This document shows, one piece after another, positions 12,105 to 22,081 of a stretch of DNA of 64,000 nucleotides (positions are counted from its first letter, which is position 1; each line of letters begins with the position of its first letter). The notes under the pieces were generated by a model. The model worked only from the letters and a program-made list of their open reading frames with translations. It did no database searches and had not been told where the DNA came from. This DNA is from Symsagittifera roscoffensis (taxonomy: Eukaryota > Xenacoelomorpha > Acoela > Convolutidae), in contig NC_087064.1 of assembly GCF_963678635.1 (NCBI RefSeq), positions 53,278,684 to 53,342,683 of the forward strand, read 5' to 3'. Position numbers and translations under genes: made by a program.

Positions 12105-14393
12105 TGTAGGGCTGTCGGGTCTTTACCCCTGGGGCAGATGGGCCCCTCAAACCCGGGAGAGTATCCCATCTGGGAGCAGGAAAACTCCAATTTCAATCCT
12201 TCGCTCTCTGGCGGCCATATAATATACATATTGGCACCGGCTAGAGTCGGCACCCTAACAGAAAATCCAGGTTTCCCAAGCACCTAAAGCTAAGGTTGGA
12301 GGTCAGGCAGAACAACCACTCCATTCAAAAATTCGCTTCAATCTCATGGCAAAATCTTCAACAGAACCCCATTCAGGCGGAATGCAGATGACGTCTTGGG
12401 TTTGACTTTCTCATGGGTGTTGGAAGTAGGGTCTGGCTCGTACCGCAAATCATGCAAGCGCCCGATCTTGACTAATTTCCGAGTTGCCACTTGGAATATG
12501 GGTACCCTGAAAACCAGGGGAGCTGCAAAGCTGGAGACTTCATCGAGGAGGATAGTTGACATTTGCGGTGGCAAAGTGTACAGGTGGAAAGTCGTTTAAC
12601 ATCCGTTTGTGATGTTAAAGTTATTCGTAACGAGGAATGCGTCCAACAACATCACCCTGTCATGTGCGATCTCGCCGTTTACGTAGCTCGTACGAAGAAG
12701 TGCAAGTATATACCTTGCATACGCGCATAGAAGAGTAGATACGCTGCCATAGCCAACCAATTCCAAGAGGTCCTTCAGAAACAAGGGATGTCAACTGCTT
12801 AGGCTACTAATTATACAACCTGTCATGTTGAGTCTGTCTGATCTCGCCTGAAGCTTCCGAATCTGAAGGCTGCCGCAGATTTGTGTGGCCAATCAAATAG
12901 TTACAAGTGGAGACCTGAAACTTGGGGGTGAAATGAACAAATTGACCACGTTATGCATAAGAAGCGCGCACGTTGCAAGATTTACAATGCCTTGACAAAG
13001 ATAGGCAAGACATCTGAAGCGCTAAATGCTCGAGTCTTTTCTGGAAGCAAAGCGCAAGTCAAAACACACTGTCTACCTTGCTAAATTTGCTGCTGAGAAG
13101 GAAGAATTCGCCACAGTCTCCAAATGCCACTGTGATGAATTTTTCCTCCTCAGCAGCAGACATCACATGTTTTGGATGGCTAAGCAGATGGAGCTAATCC
13201 GGTTCGAACTAGAGTTCGGGCGAGAGCCTGAAGTTTCCAGAAAAATCTTATACAGGGCTCTCAGCAAGGTGAACTGTGGCAAAGTCGCTGGGCCTTCTGG
13301 CATTGTTGCTGTGATGTTGCAAGCTGCCGGAGATCTCGGCGTCGAAATAATGAAGCAACTAACTGAAACTGTTTTCCAAAATGGTGTCCTTTCCGGAGAC
13401 TGGGAGGCAAGCTTCATTCTGACCCTCCAGAAAGGCAAAGAAGATGCCCTAAGTCGTGGCAAATATCGAGGACTGAAGTTGACTGATCATGTCGTGAAGC
13501 TGGCGGATCGCGTGCTCGATGCAATCGTTCGTAAGATGGTGCGTAAAGACCAGATGCAGTATGGCTTTGTACCTGGCAGTGGTACCACTGACGCCATATT
13601 CACTGTTCGACAGCTACAAATAAAAAAACATTGCTCCTAGCACTCCTCTGTGGGGCAGTGCATTCGTCCAGGGTATGTTTTATAATGCCCAGAGTCGTGC
13701 TCGAGTAAACGGTCAGTTTAGCGAAAAATTCGAAGTGAAAGTCGGTGTACACAGGGCTCTGTTCTCAGTCCATTTCTGTTCATCCTCGTCCCAGAAGCCT
13801 CTCACCGATTAAATCAACGTAAAGGCGTGACTTGGGAACTCCTCTATGCGGATGACTTTGTTCTTATGGAAGATACGCTTGATGAATGCATCGCTAGCCT
13901 CAGGATCTATAAAATTTGCATGGAGAGTGAAGGTCTGAGAGTCTACATGAAAAGCACAAAGTTCTTGATCTCAGGCATCGGCCTTGATCTCCTCGAGCGC
14001 TCTGGGTAGTACCCTTGTGCTGTCTGTACTAAAGGTGTTGGAAGTAACTCCAATGCTTGCTCTCAGTGCAAGTTGTGGGATCACAAGAAAAGCTGCGCGA
14101 TATCTGGCCGGCTGGTAGCCAACCCATAATATGTTTGCCCCAGAATCACTGGATTGTCGCGGCCTATCGACGGTCGCCTTTCGAACACGACTGCTGTAGA
14201 AAGCACTACGCTCGATAATGACCCAACTTTCTGCTACCTGGATGTTATGCACAGTGCAGGTGGGGCAAAACTTTTCCCTGAACTAACTTCGCGGCACTTC
14301 TCATTTTTAATACGCCAAAAAGTGTACTCTTCTTGTGTGCGATCAACTCTGCTGGACAGAATTGAAACTTAGGTTCCCAATGTATCAGATCTG
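12105..14393 (+). mobile_element. Non-LTR retrotransposon (LINE), left copy, truncated
   Basis: GC content rises abruptly at about 12105, the likely start of LINE sequence. Order: leader, remnant of the apurinic-type endonuclease, reverse transcriptase, C-terminal cysteine-rich region. The 3' end (with the (GAT)n tail present in the right copy) is missing because the tandem-duplication breakpoint falls at 14393. Confidence 0.8.
12470..14372 (+). pseudogene. LINE endonuclease/reverse transcriptase remnant, left copy
   Basis: Endonuclease start FRVATWNMGTLKTRG is visible at about 12475-12520, but the block that should carry the catalytic glutamate is shortened (VDICGGKVYRW) and most of the endonuclease is missing before a C-terminal piece near 12606-12720. 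Reverse transcriptase follows: KVNCGKVAGPSGIVA, GDWEASFILTLQKGKEDAL, KYRGLKLTDHVVKLADRVL, MQYGFVPGSGTTDAIFTVRQ (open frame 13026-13640). The segment with palm motif A (the first catalytic aspartate) is deleted after VRQLQ. Another frame then gives QGMFYNAQSRARVNG, and after a further frameshift the catalytic motif LLYADDFVLMEDT (about 13845) appears. Next comes a cysteine-rich piece CSQCKLWDHKKS and the segment SRPIDGR. Family knowledge: this layout is that of animal LINE polyproteins. It cannot encode an active enzyme. Confidence 0.8.
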
Positions 14394-14407
14394 TAAATTG
14401 AGAAACT

Positions 14408-17400
14408 CGGTAAATTGAGCTCCTTCTGTTCACTTTTGTTGGAACTAGACCAGAGGGTTCAGAGGGTGAGCGCTCGACTAGCATAAAGCTCGAGTATAAA
14501 GGTATAAAAACATGAAAACATATCAGCTAGCATAATTTTTATAACCTTCCGGTTCAGCTACGTCATAGCAGTAAAACTCAATGCAGTGAATCAAACCAGG
14601 GCTTCCAGACAAAACCAAGACTTTTTTCGGTATATACTATCTCAGAACTGACTTCTTATCCTTGCTTTGAATCCGGTCGCCTTTCCTGTTTTTATTAAAT
14701 ATTCTTTTTAAAATGTTTTTGTTTTCAAAGCGAATTATGGTAAACGTCAGTTTGACTCCACGAGTAGCCAATCCGTAAAGCGTAAATAACTACAAAATTA
14801 GAATTGTGGCCAAACCAACGCTTTTTTCTGTTCAAATGGAAAGAAGCGTTCCCAATTTTTTCAGGCTTATCAGAAAATCATTTAGTTTTTTATCTTTGAG
14901 TTTGGTGAAACAACCGTGTTCAATATTTAGCAAAGCCTAATAACCTGTTTTAGCAATCACGTGTTGCAGCGGGACCAATCCAGTGGAATTGATGACCCTG
15001 GCTTCCTCAATTGGCAACTGGCTCTCTCCCTATTTATAGTTTGGGTTGGCTGCTACTTCGCCGTATTCAGGTCAGTTAGCTCAAAAGGTCTTTTCCTTCT
15101 CTAGTAGCTGATTGAAGGCAAAGGGTGGCCCAGGCGTACTGTAAAATTTTTCTCAATAATTCAGAAACGCTTAAAAATCATTTTATTTGCTCATAAAAGT
15201 TCGCGATTTAAATATTTTAAGTTTCCCTCGCAAAAATTGTGGATTGATCCTGCCTCTTTTCAATAATTAAGTGTCCAATTTTTTTACTGATCTTCAGAAG
15301 CCGCTCTATTGCAGATGTTCTTGGCTCTTAATTTAAAATTCAACCAGGTTGTAAGGCGCTGAAGAACAGATTGCGCTTTACATTTTCGTTTGCTTTTTAG
15401 TCGTTTCGATTTCTAAAAAAGCAATTGCTCAAAACAGTTTGACTCCCATTGTTTTTAATGCTAAGTTGTGGTCAGTAGCGTTCTGAAAGTTTTCTCTAAC
15501 TCCTTATTTCAAAATCTTTCTTAATAATAATCTACGTCATCCCTTTTTGGCAGACCCGCATTGCAATCAATTATTATTACACTCGCAAAGCAAAGTGTTA
15601 TAGTGTGAACTTTCTTTTTTTCCAACCTAAGTCGCAAATATTGTTCCGACTTTTGTTGCGACTAAGTCGCAAATATTGTTGCGACTTAAAGCAACAATAT
15701 TTGCTGCATCGAATTGGCATGACAGCTTATTTGTTGCACCTTCACATCTTATTTATAACAACTGCACTGATATTCGAATAGTTATAAGATTGCACAGTGA
15801 ACCGAAAAAAGCTATTTGTTTCAAACAACGTAACAATCATAAAATCTCGATTTCAGAAACTTTCTAACTCAATGGAAATTTATTAGAAATATGTAGCTGC
15901 GCAGAAATATGTAGCTGCGTTATTGGTGGCTAGTTTTTGGGGTTTCAAACATCGGTGGCTCAATGGTTAGTGCGTGAGACTCAAAATTGCTAGGTCGCAG
16001 ATTTTTGCTACTTCGAGTTTTTGCTAAGCCTCGAGTTTTTACATATTCGAGGCTTTTTTCTACTTTTTCTTTTTTCATTTGGTAGAGCTGCTTTTTGGTC
16101 GTATTCTCGCAAGTGTTTGCAAAGCGCAGCTTCGTCTCTGCGTTGGTTTTTATAAAGATTTTTTAAATTAAAATCTCAATGCTTTATTACCCAATTGGAC
16201 ACTAAAACCGATGATTAAATGTATTCTATACATTTCAGAAAAATTGATTAATTTCATCTAAAATTGGATTGAGTGTCCAAAGAATGGATTTGTGTTGCTT
16301 TATGGAATCGAAATAAAATCTTAAGAATCTATATAAAATCATTATATTGTCTAAAGTATAATTTGTCTGCTTCAAGAAACATGGTTTATGAAAGCCTAAA
16401 ACTTAAAGATGGGTTTTGATCGCAAATTTTTGACCAAAAACTGGAACCCAAGAAAAATCTCGCAAAGTCGTATAAAGAGCTGTCCCTCGAGGAGATTTGC
16501 TCACCGCATTCCATAAGTTTGTATAGATATCTTGAAAGTTTTGCCATGTAAGCATTCCTGCGCTGATTACCCTTGCAATAATCAATGGTATTGCAATCGG
16601 GAAGAAGACTTTTTTCCTGTAAATACTTTTAGGCACAAAATGGTCAAAAATGGTAAAAAGTGCATGGTTGCTTAAAAATGTGGTAACTGTAAAAGCTCCA
16701 TGCAGATACGACGCGGCGTTTAGTTGTGTTACGTTAAGGGTTGCAAGTGAGTTTTTGTAGGGTACCGATTTTTTTGTTCTATTTTCGGCACTGAGATAGA
16801 ACTGAGATTTTCGGCCTTCAATTCTGGCGGCTTTTTTCCTATGTTTTTTTTAAAATTTTTTTAAAAGTAATATATGGGAAAGAAGGAATTCTGTAACTGA
16901 AATTGTGGAAATTTTTAATCAAACTCAGACTTTTTTAAATTAAAGTGAAAAAAAATTAAGCAAAAAAGAGTCAACTTTTTTTGGTTTTTATTCTCAGGTG
17001 AAGAAGCAAAGTTTGTTCAGACTTTTTTGTTTTTGGTTGTACGATCAGCTGTTTTAGTTTCATAGTAATCTTTTTGGTCAATATAAAATAGCTCGTTAGT
17101 TTCTGCACAATTTTTGTTCTTTTTTCGTTGATCTTGTCGATTTTTGTTCTTGATATTTTTTGTCATTAGATTCTATTCCATTTTTTTAAATTAAGCTATT
17201 TCATTTAAAAAAACCATTCAAGCTTGAAATTTTTTCAGTATTTTTTGGTTAAAAAAATATTTTTTTTTTCGGTTAACTGCCTTATTAATAGGTAAAATTT
17301 GTAGGGCTGTCGGGTCTTTACCCCTGGGGCAGATGGGCCCCTCAAACCCGGGAGGGTATCCCATCTGGGAGCAGGAAAACTCCAATTTCAATCCTTCGCT

Positions 17401-19585
17401 CTCTGGCGGCCATATAATATACATATTGGCACCGGCTAGAGTCGGCACCCTAACAGAAAATCCAGGTTTCCCAAGCACCTAAAGCTAAGGTTGGAGGTCA
17501 GGCAGAACAACCACTCCATTCAAAAATTCGCTTCAATCTCATGGCAAAATCTTCAACAGAACCCCATTCAGGCGGAATGCAGATGACGTCTTGGGTTTGA
17601 CTTTCTCATGGGTGTTGGAAGTAGGGTCTGGCTCGTACCGCAAATCATGCAAGCGCCCGATCTTGACTAATTTCCGAGTTGCCACTTGGAATATGGGTAC
17701 CCTGAAAACCAGGGGAGCTGCAAAGCTGGAGACTTCATCGAGGAGGATAGTTGACATTTGCGGTGGCAAAGTGTACAGGTGGAAAGTCGTTTAACATCCG
17801 TTTGTGATGTTAAAGTTATTCTTAACGAGGAATGAGTCCAACAACATCACCCTGTCATGTGCGATCTCGCCGTTTACGTAGCTCGTACGAAGAAGTGCAA
17901 GTTTATACCTTGCATACGCGCATAGAAGAGTAGATACGATGCCATAGCCAACCAATTCCAAGAGGTCCTTCAGAAACAAGGGATGTCAACTGCTTAGGCT
18001 ACTAATTATACAACCTGTCATGTTGAGTCTGTCTGATCTCGCCTGAAGCTTCCGAATCTGAAGGCTGCCACAGATTTGTGTAGCCAATCAAAAAGTTACA
18101 AGTGGAGACCTGAAACTTGGGGGTGAAATGAACAAATTGACCACGTTATGCACAAGAAGCGCGCACGTTGCAAGATTTACAATGCCTTGACAAAGATAGG
18201 CAAGACATCTGAAGCGCTAAATGCTCGAGTCTTTTCTGGAAGCAAAGCGCAAGTCAAACACACTGTCTACCTTGCTAAATTTGCTGCTGAGAAGGAAGAA
18301 TTCGCCACAGTCTCCAAATGCCACTGTGATGAATTTTTCCTCCTCAGCAGCAGACATCACATGTTTTGGATGGCTAAGCAGATGGAGCTAATCCGGTTCG
18401 AACTAGAGTTCGGGCGAGAGCCTGAAGTTTCCAGAAAAATCTTATACAGGGCTCTCAGCAAGGTGAACTGTGGCAAAGTCGCTGGGCCTTCTGGCATTGT
18501 TGCTGTGATGTTGCAAGCTGCCGGAGATCTCGGCGTCGAAATGATGAAGCAACTAACTGAAACTGTTTTCCAAAATGGTGTCCTTTCCGGAGACTGGGAG
18601 GCAAGCTTCATTCTGACCCTCCAGAAAGGCAAAGAAGATGCCCTAAGTCGTGGCAATATCGAGGACTGAAGTTGACTGATCATGTCGTGAAGCTGGCGGA
18701 TCGCGTGCTCGATCCAATCGTTCGTAAGATGGTGCGTAAAGACCAGATGCAGTATGGCTTTGTACCAGCAGTGGTACCACTGACGCCATATTCACTGTTC
18801 GACAGCTACAAATAAAAAAACATTGCTCCTAGCACTCCTCTGTGGGGCAGTGCATTCGTCCAGGGTATGTTTTATAATGCCCAGAGTCCTGCTCGAGTAA
18901 ACGGTCAGTTTAGCGAAAAATTCGAAGTGAAAGTCGGTGTACACAGGGCTCTGTTCTCAGTCCATTTCTGTTCATCCTCGTCCCAGAAGCCCCTCAGCGA
19001 TTAAATCAACGTAAAGGCGTGACTTGGGAACTCCTCTATGCGGATGATTTTGTTCTTATGGAAGATACGCTTGATGAATGCATCGCTAGCCTCAGGATCT
19101 ATAAAATTTGCATGGAGAGTGAAGGTCTGAGAGTCTACATGAAAAGCACAAAGTTCTTGATCTCAGGCATCGGCCTTGATCTCCTCGAGCGCTCTGGGTA
19201 GTACCCTTGTGCTGTCTGTACTAAAGGTGTTGGAAGTAACTCCAATGCTTTCTCTCAGTGCAAGTTGTGGGATCACAAGAAAAGCTGCGCGATATCTGGC
19301 CGGCTGGTAGCCAACCCATAATATGTTTGCCCCAGAATCACTGGATTGTCGCGGCCTATCGACGGTCGCCTTTCGAACACGACTGCTGTAGAAAGCACTA
19401 CGCTCGATAATGACCCAACTTTCTGCTACCTGGATGTTATGCACAGTGCAGGTGGGGAAAAACTTTTCCCTGAACTAAGTTCGCGGCACTTCTCATTTTT
19501 AATACGCCAAAAAGTGTACTCTTCTTGTGTGCGATCAACTCTGCTGGACAGAATTGAAACTTAGGTTCCCAATGTGTCAGATCTG
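14408..19585. repeat. 5.2-kb tandem duplication, right copy
   Basis: Repeats 9191-14392 with few changes, for example a 26-bp difference near 16795 and a shortened T-rich stretch near 16975. At the junction the 10-mer GTAAATTGAG occurs at 14393-14402 and again at 14410-14419, where only the second belongs to the repeat. After 19585 the LINE runs on uniquely. Confidence 0.9.
15607..16148 (+). repeat. Composite tRNA-headed repeat, copy 3
   Basis: Duplicate of copy 2 through the 5.2-kb tandem duplication, with A box at 15955-15966. Not an independent insertion. Confidence 0.6.
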
Positions 19586-19999
19586 CTGCGTTTTTGATAA
19601 AATGACCGTGCAATGATCCGTTGGATCTGCGGTGTTAAACCCGGTGTTTTTGACCCAGGTGCACGTCTTGTAAACCCGGCTTTTGTGACATTCTCATCAT
19701 CCTTCGGAGCAGATAACTCAGATGGTTTGGACATGTTGAGCGCGGTGCCTCAGCTTCATGCATCAAAATGGCCAGTGAGAAGAAAATATCATCCATTAAA
19801 AGACGGGGGAGGCCAAGAAAGACTTGGTTAGGTTGAGTAAAAAAATGATATCAAGGAACATTGCCGTACTCAAACTGACCTGCAGGAATGTATTTTACGA
19901 AGAGCTTCAGTTCGACATTGTCTGGTGCTGCGAACCCCATCTGATGGCACAATGTCCGCACCATAATCAAACGTAGCATACGATGATGATGATGATGAT
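17300..19999 (+). mobile_element. Non-LTR retrotransposon (LINE), right copy with 3' tail
   Basis: Same element as at 12105, but with the 3' end preserved: frames with MIRWICGVKPGVFD (from 19613), RRKYHPLKDGGG, then a short region ending in a (GAT) microsatellite at about 19981-19999. Simple GAT tails follow many invertebrate LINEs of this type and mark the 3' end. Flanking target duplications could not be recognised. Confidence 0.8.
17660..19900 (+). pseudogene. LINE endonuclease/reverse transcriptase remnant, right copy
   Basis: Carries the same internal lesions as the left copy: endonuclease catalytic block lost, palm motif A deleted, frame broken before LLYADDFVLMEDT (about 19035). Both lesions therefore predate the tandem duplication. 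It has lost one more base (reading SRGNIED at about 18650 where the left copy reads SRGKYRG) and also differs at the PGSGTTDA motif (three bases changed near 18767). The open frame 18148-18669 starts a little earlier than in the left copy because an extra A there shifts the left-copy frame near 13064. Confidence 0.8.
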
Positions 20000-20492
20000 C
20001 AAAATCAATGAACCATTGCTTAATTTTATATCAACTTTGTGATACCGAGATTGTTCGGCTTCAATTTTGTCGATTTGTTTTCCCAATAGGTTTGTTCTAT
20101 TAATTTTTGTTGTTATGACGACTGAACGAGATTTTTTTTGCAAATCTGAATCCTTCTTCTAAGCCCTCTCTAACAAACTCAGAAACTTTAAACGTGAAAA
20201 ATTGAAAAATAGTCATTTTTTTTTAAAATAAAACTGTTGTTTAATCAATTACTGGCTTCCTAGTTTGTTTGATAAAACTGGTCAAAAGCTTCGATGTTTT
20301 GATTGCGCGACTTGTATTTTTCTTTGCAAGTAGTGCGAAGCTTTGCTTCTACTCTGTGTCAGAAGCGCTTTTCAGAGAAAGTTTTTCAATTGCCAATTCT
20401 AAGATTAACATGTCCAGAGCAATTTTGTGTAAAAAAATTGATTAAAAGAATTTCTTGTTTACACGAGCCTAGCGCAGTGTGATACTACGATG
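20000..20492. other. AT-rich DNA without recognised gene
   Basis: Between the LINE tail and a composite repeat. A fragment GCGAAGCTTTGCTTCTACTCTG near 20335 resembles the composite repeat tail. No exon of the downstream transporter was recognised. Confidence 0.4.
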
Positions 20493-20925
20493 CAATTTTT
20501 TTCCAACCTATATCGCAAGTAAAAGTGCTACTTTTGCTGGCACTTTTGAATCAGTAGGCTACATTAGCAGTATAATAGCAAGTGCTTTGACATTTGATTA
20601 GCAATAAGCTAACTTATTTGAGGCTTTTATAATCCATCAATTGAACCGAAAAAAGCGATTTGTTTCATACAACAGTTAAATAAATCAAATCCCTTTTCAG
20701 AAATTTTCCAGCTCGAATGAATTCACGAAATTTTGGAAATGCATAATTTATACGCAATTTAGTTTAACATATTCATTGCCTTATTCAATTAGTGTGATTG
20801 CCTCTAATTTATTACTTTTCAATTTATTACATGTAAAATTTGTGTTTTGCGCTTTTTTAAGCTCCTGAACCTTTACGGCTTTCTCGCAAGTGTTTAGATG
20901 CTGCAGCTTCGCATCTGTGTAGAAA
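20493..20925 (+). repeat. Composite tRNA-headed repeat, copy 4 (without tRNA part)
   Basis: Head TTTTTTTCCAACCTATATCGC, middle GAACCGAAAAAAGCGATTTG, and tail TTCTCGCAAGTGTTTAGATG with GCAGCTTCGCATCTGTGT match the other copies, but the A/B-box segment is absent. This argues that the tRNA-like part was added to, or lost from, a pre-existing repeat. Confidence 0.5.
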
Positions 20926-21555
20926 AATTAGTTTGCGCTGCAAGTTTTTCGCATATTAGTGAGGTTTGCTTTGAGAATTCTCAAATAGTGGGCAGAAACT
21001 ATGACGTGGGGTCCGTTTTATTTAATTTTGATGCGAGAAAACTGAAACCACCACAAAGAACGCTCGTGTTTGTTCATATTAAAAGCCTATTAGTTTTGAT
21101 TAGGATTCTTTAAAAAAGTCCAAAAAAGTTGTCGAATTTGAGAAAATTTTTGCAAATGCATGAAAGACTGATGTTTGAAAAATTGATTTTTTTTTCGATT
21201 GTTGTCAAAATCTTTTTTTCTTCAAATTTTAAGGTTTAGATTCGATATAATATCTGAATATAATGCAAGGGCGGATGCCCCTCTCAGGGATACGACCCCC
21301 TGCCGACCTAAAGGGCTCCCCCAAATCTGCCACTGGTAAAATGTATATAATTTGTTTATGAAATATGTTTATTATCTGTATAAAATGTGCGTATAAACTT
21401 TCAAACTTTCAGTATAGACAGTTTGTACCATATTTTTGGTAATCGTCGAATCAATTAACTCAATTGTAAAATACAATCAATTACAAGCGATTTGATAGTT
21501 GTTAACTGTATATTTTACTTGCGATAATCTTTTGTTAACTTTTTTTTGCGAATAG

Positions 21556-21813
21556 ATGGAGCAACCCTACAAATTACTGAAGGCGCCTTTTTCATCGATA
21601 CTTATTAACTTGGAGATGTTAGTGTTGTGTTGGACTTTTTTGTTGTGTGTCATCAGGGGCATCAAGATCAGTGGGAAGATAGTGTACTTCACGGTGCTGT
21701 TCCCCTATGTCCTCATCTTCTGCTTCATCCTCAGGGGACTCACTCTTGAGGGCTCACTGCAGGGCATAGTGTTCTACCTGAAACCAAACATGGACAAGCT
21801 AAAAGAAGCACAG
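21556..21813 (+). CDS. SLC6 transporter, exon a (helices 4-5)
   Basis: First recognised exon of a sodium- and chloride-coupled solute transporter of the SLC6 family, an integral plasma-membrane symporter with 12 helices. Seen: helix 4 MLVLCWTFLLCVIRG, the family loop GIKISGK, helix 5 VYFTVLFPYVLIFCFILRG, then GIVFYLKPNMDKLK. The left edge is set by an acceptor TAG just before 21556 with an in-frame stop there; the ATG at 21556 need not be a real start, since helices 1-3 must come from earlier exons. The right edge is CAG|GTCAGT at 21813/21814, phase 0. Exon codons are clearly richer in GC than the surrounding intron. Reconstructed exons a-h give about 400 residues against roughly 600 for the family. 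Substrate not determinable; pattern is closest to the GABA/taurine/creatine/glycine branch. Confidence 0.88.
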
Positions 21814-22081
21814 GTCAGTCTAGTCTGAGGGCAAACTACTCGCGTGTGATACCTTACTGTCGTTGGCTTTCAGTGAAATGTTAAACCTGCCAATTTTCCT
21901 AAATAAACGTCTGATCAGAGGTGTACTTGCGGAGCGCTGCGAACTCATTTGTGAGGACTAAGTTGACACATGAAGTCGAATTCAAGCTCAAAACTTAAAA
22001 TTGTTGAAAGTTCCTATATTATTGTTTGAACGTTTTGTTTAATAATTTGAGCAAAAATTTTGCGCTTACTTAAGAACCTCT

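Larger units (their letters stand above)
9191..14407. repeat. 5.2-kb tandem duplication, left copy
   Basis: The sequence from CGGTAAATTGAGCTCC at 9191 is repeated from 14408 almost base for base, including non-coding DNA, a composite tRNA-headed repeat and most of a LINE. The left copy stops inside the LINE (about 14392) where the right copy continues. Differences are sparse substitutions and a few indels. The 2.9 kb before the LINE shows no gene. Confidence 0.9.

Noticed and set aside
13163-13462. Minus-strand open frames opposite the LINE reverse transcriptase (also 18357-18683, 13971-14252, 19163-19444, 12344-12574, 17539-17769)
   Set aside because: They are shadows of the plus-strand LINE coding sequence and show no motif of their own.
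21556-21558. ATG as the true start of the transporter
   Set aside because: Helices 1-3 would be missing and a splice acceptor TAG precedes it; it is more likely an internal exon edge.
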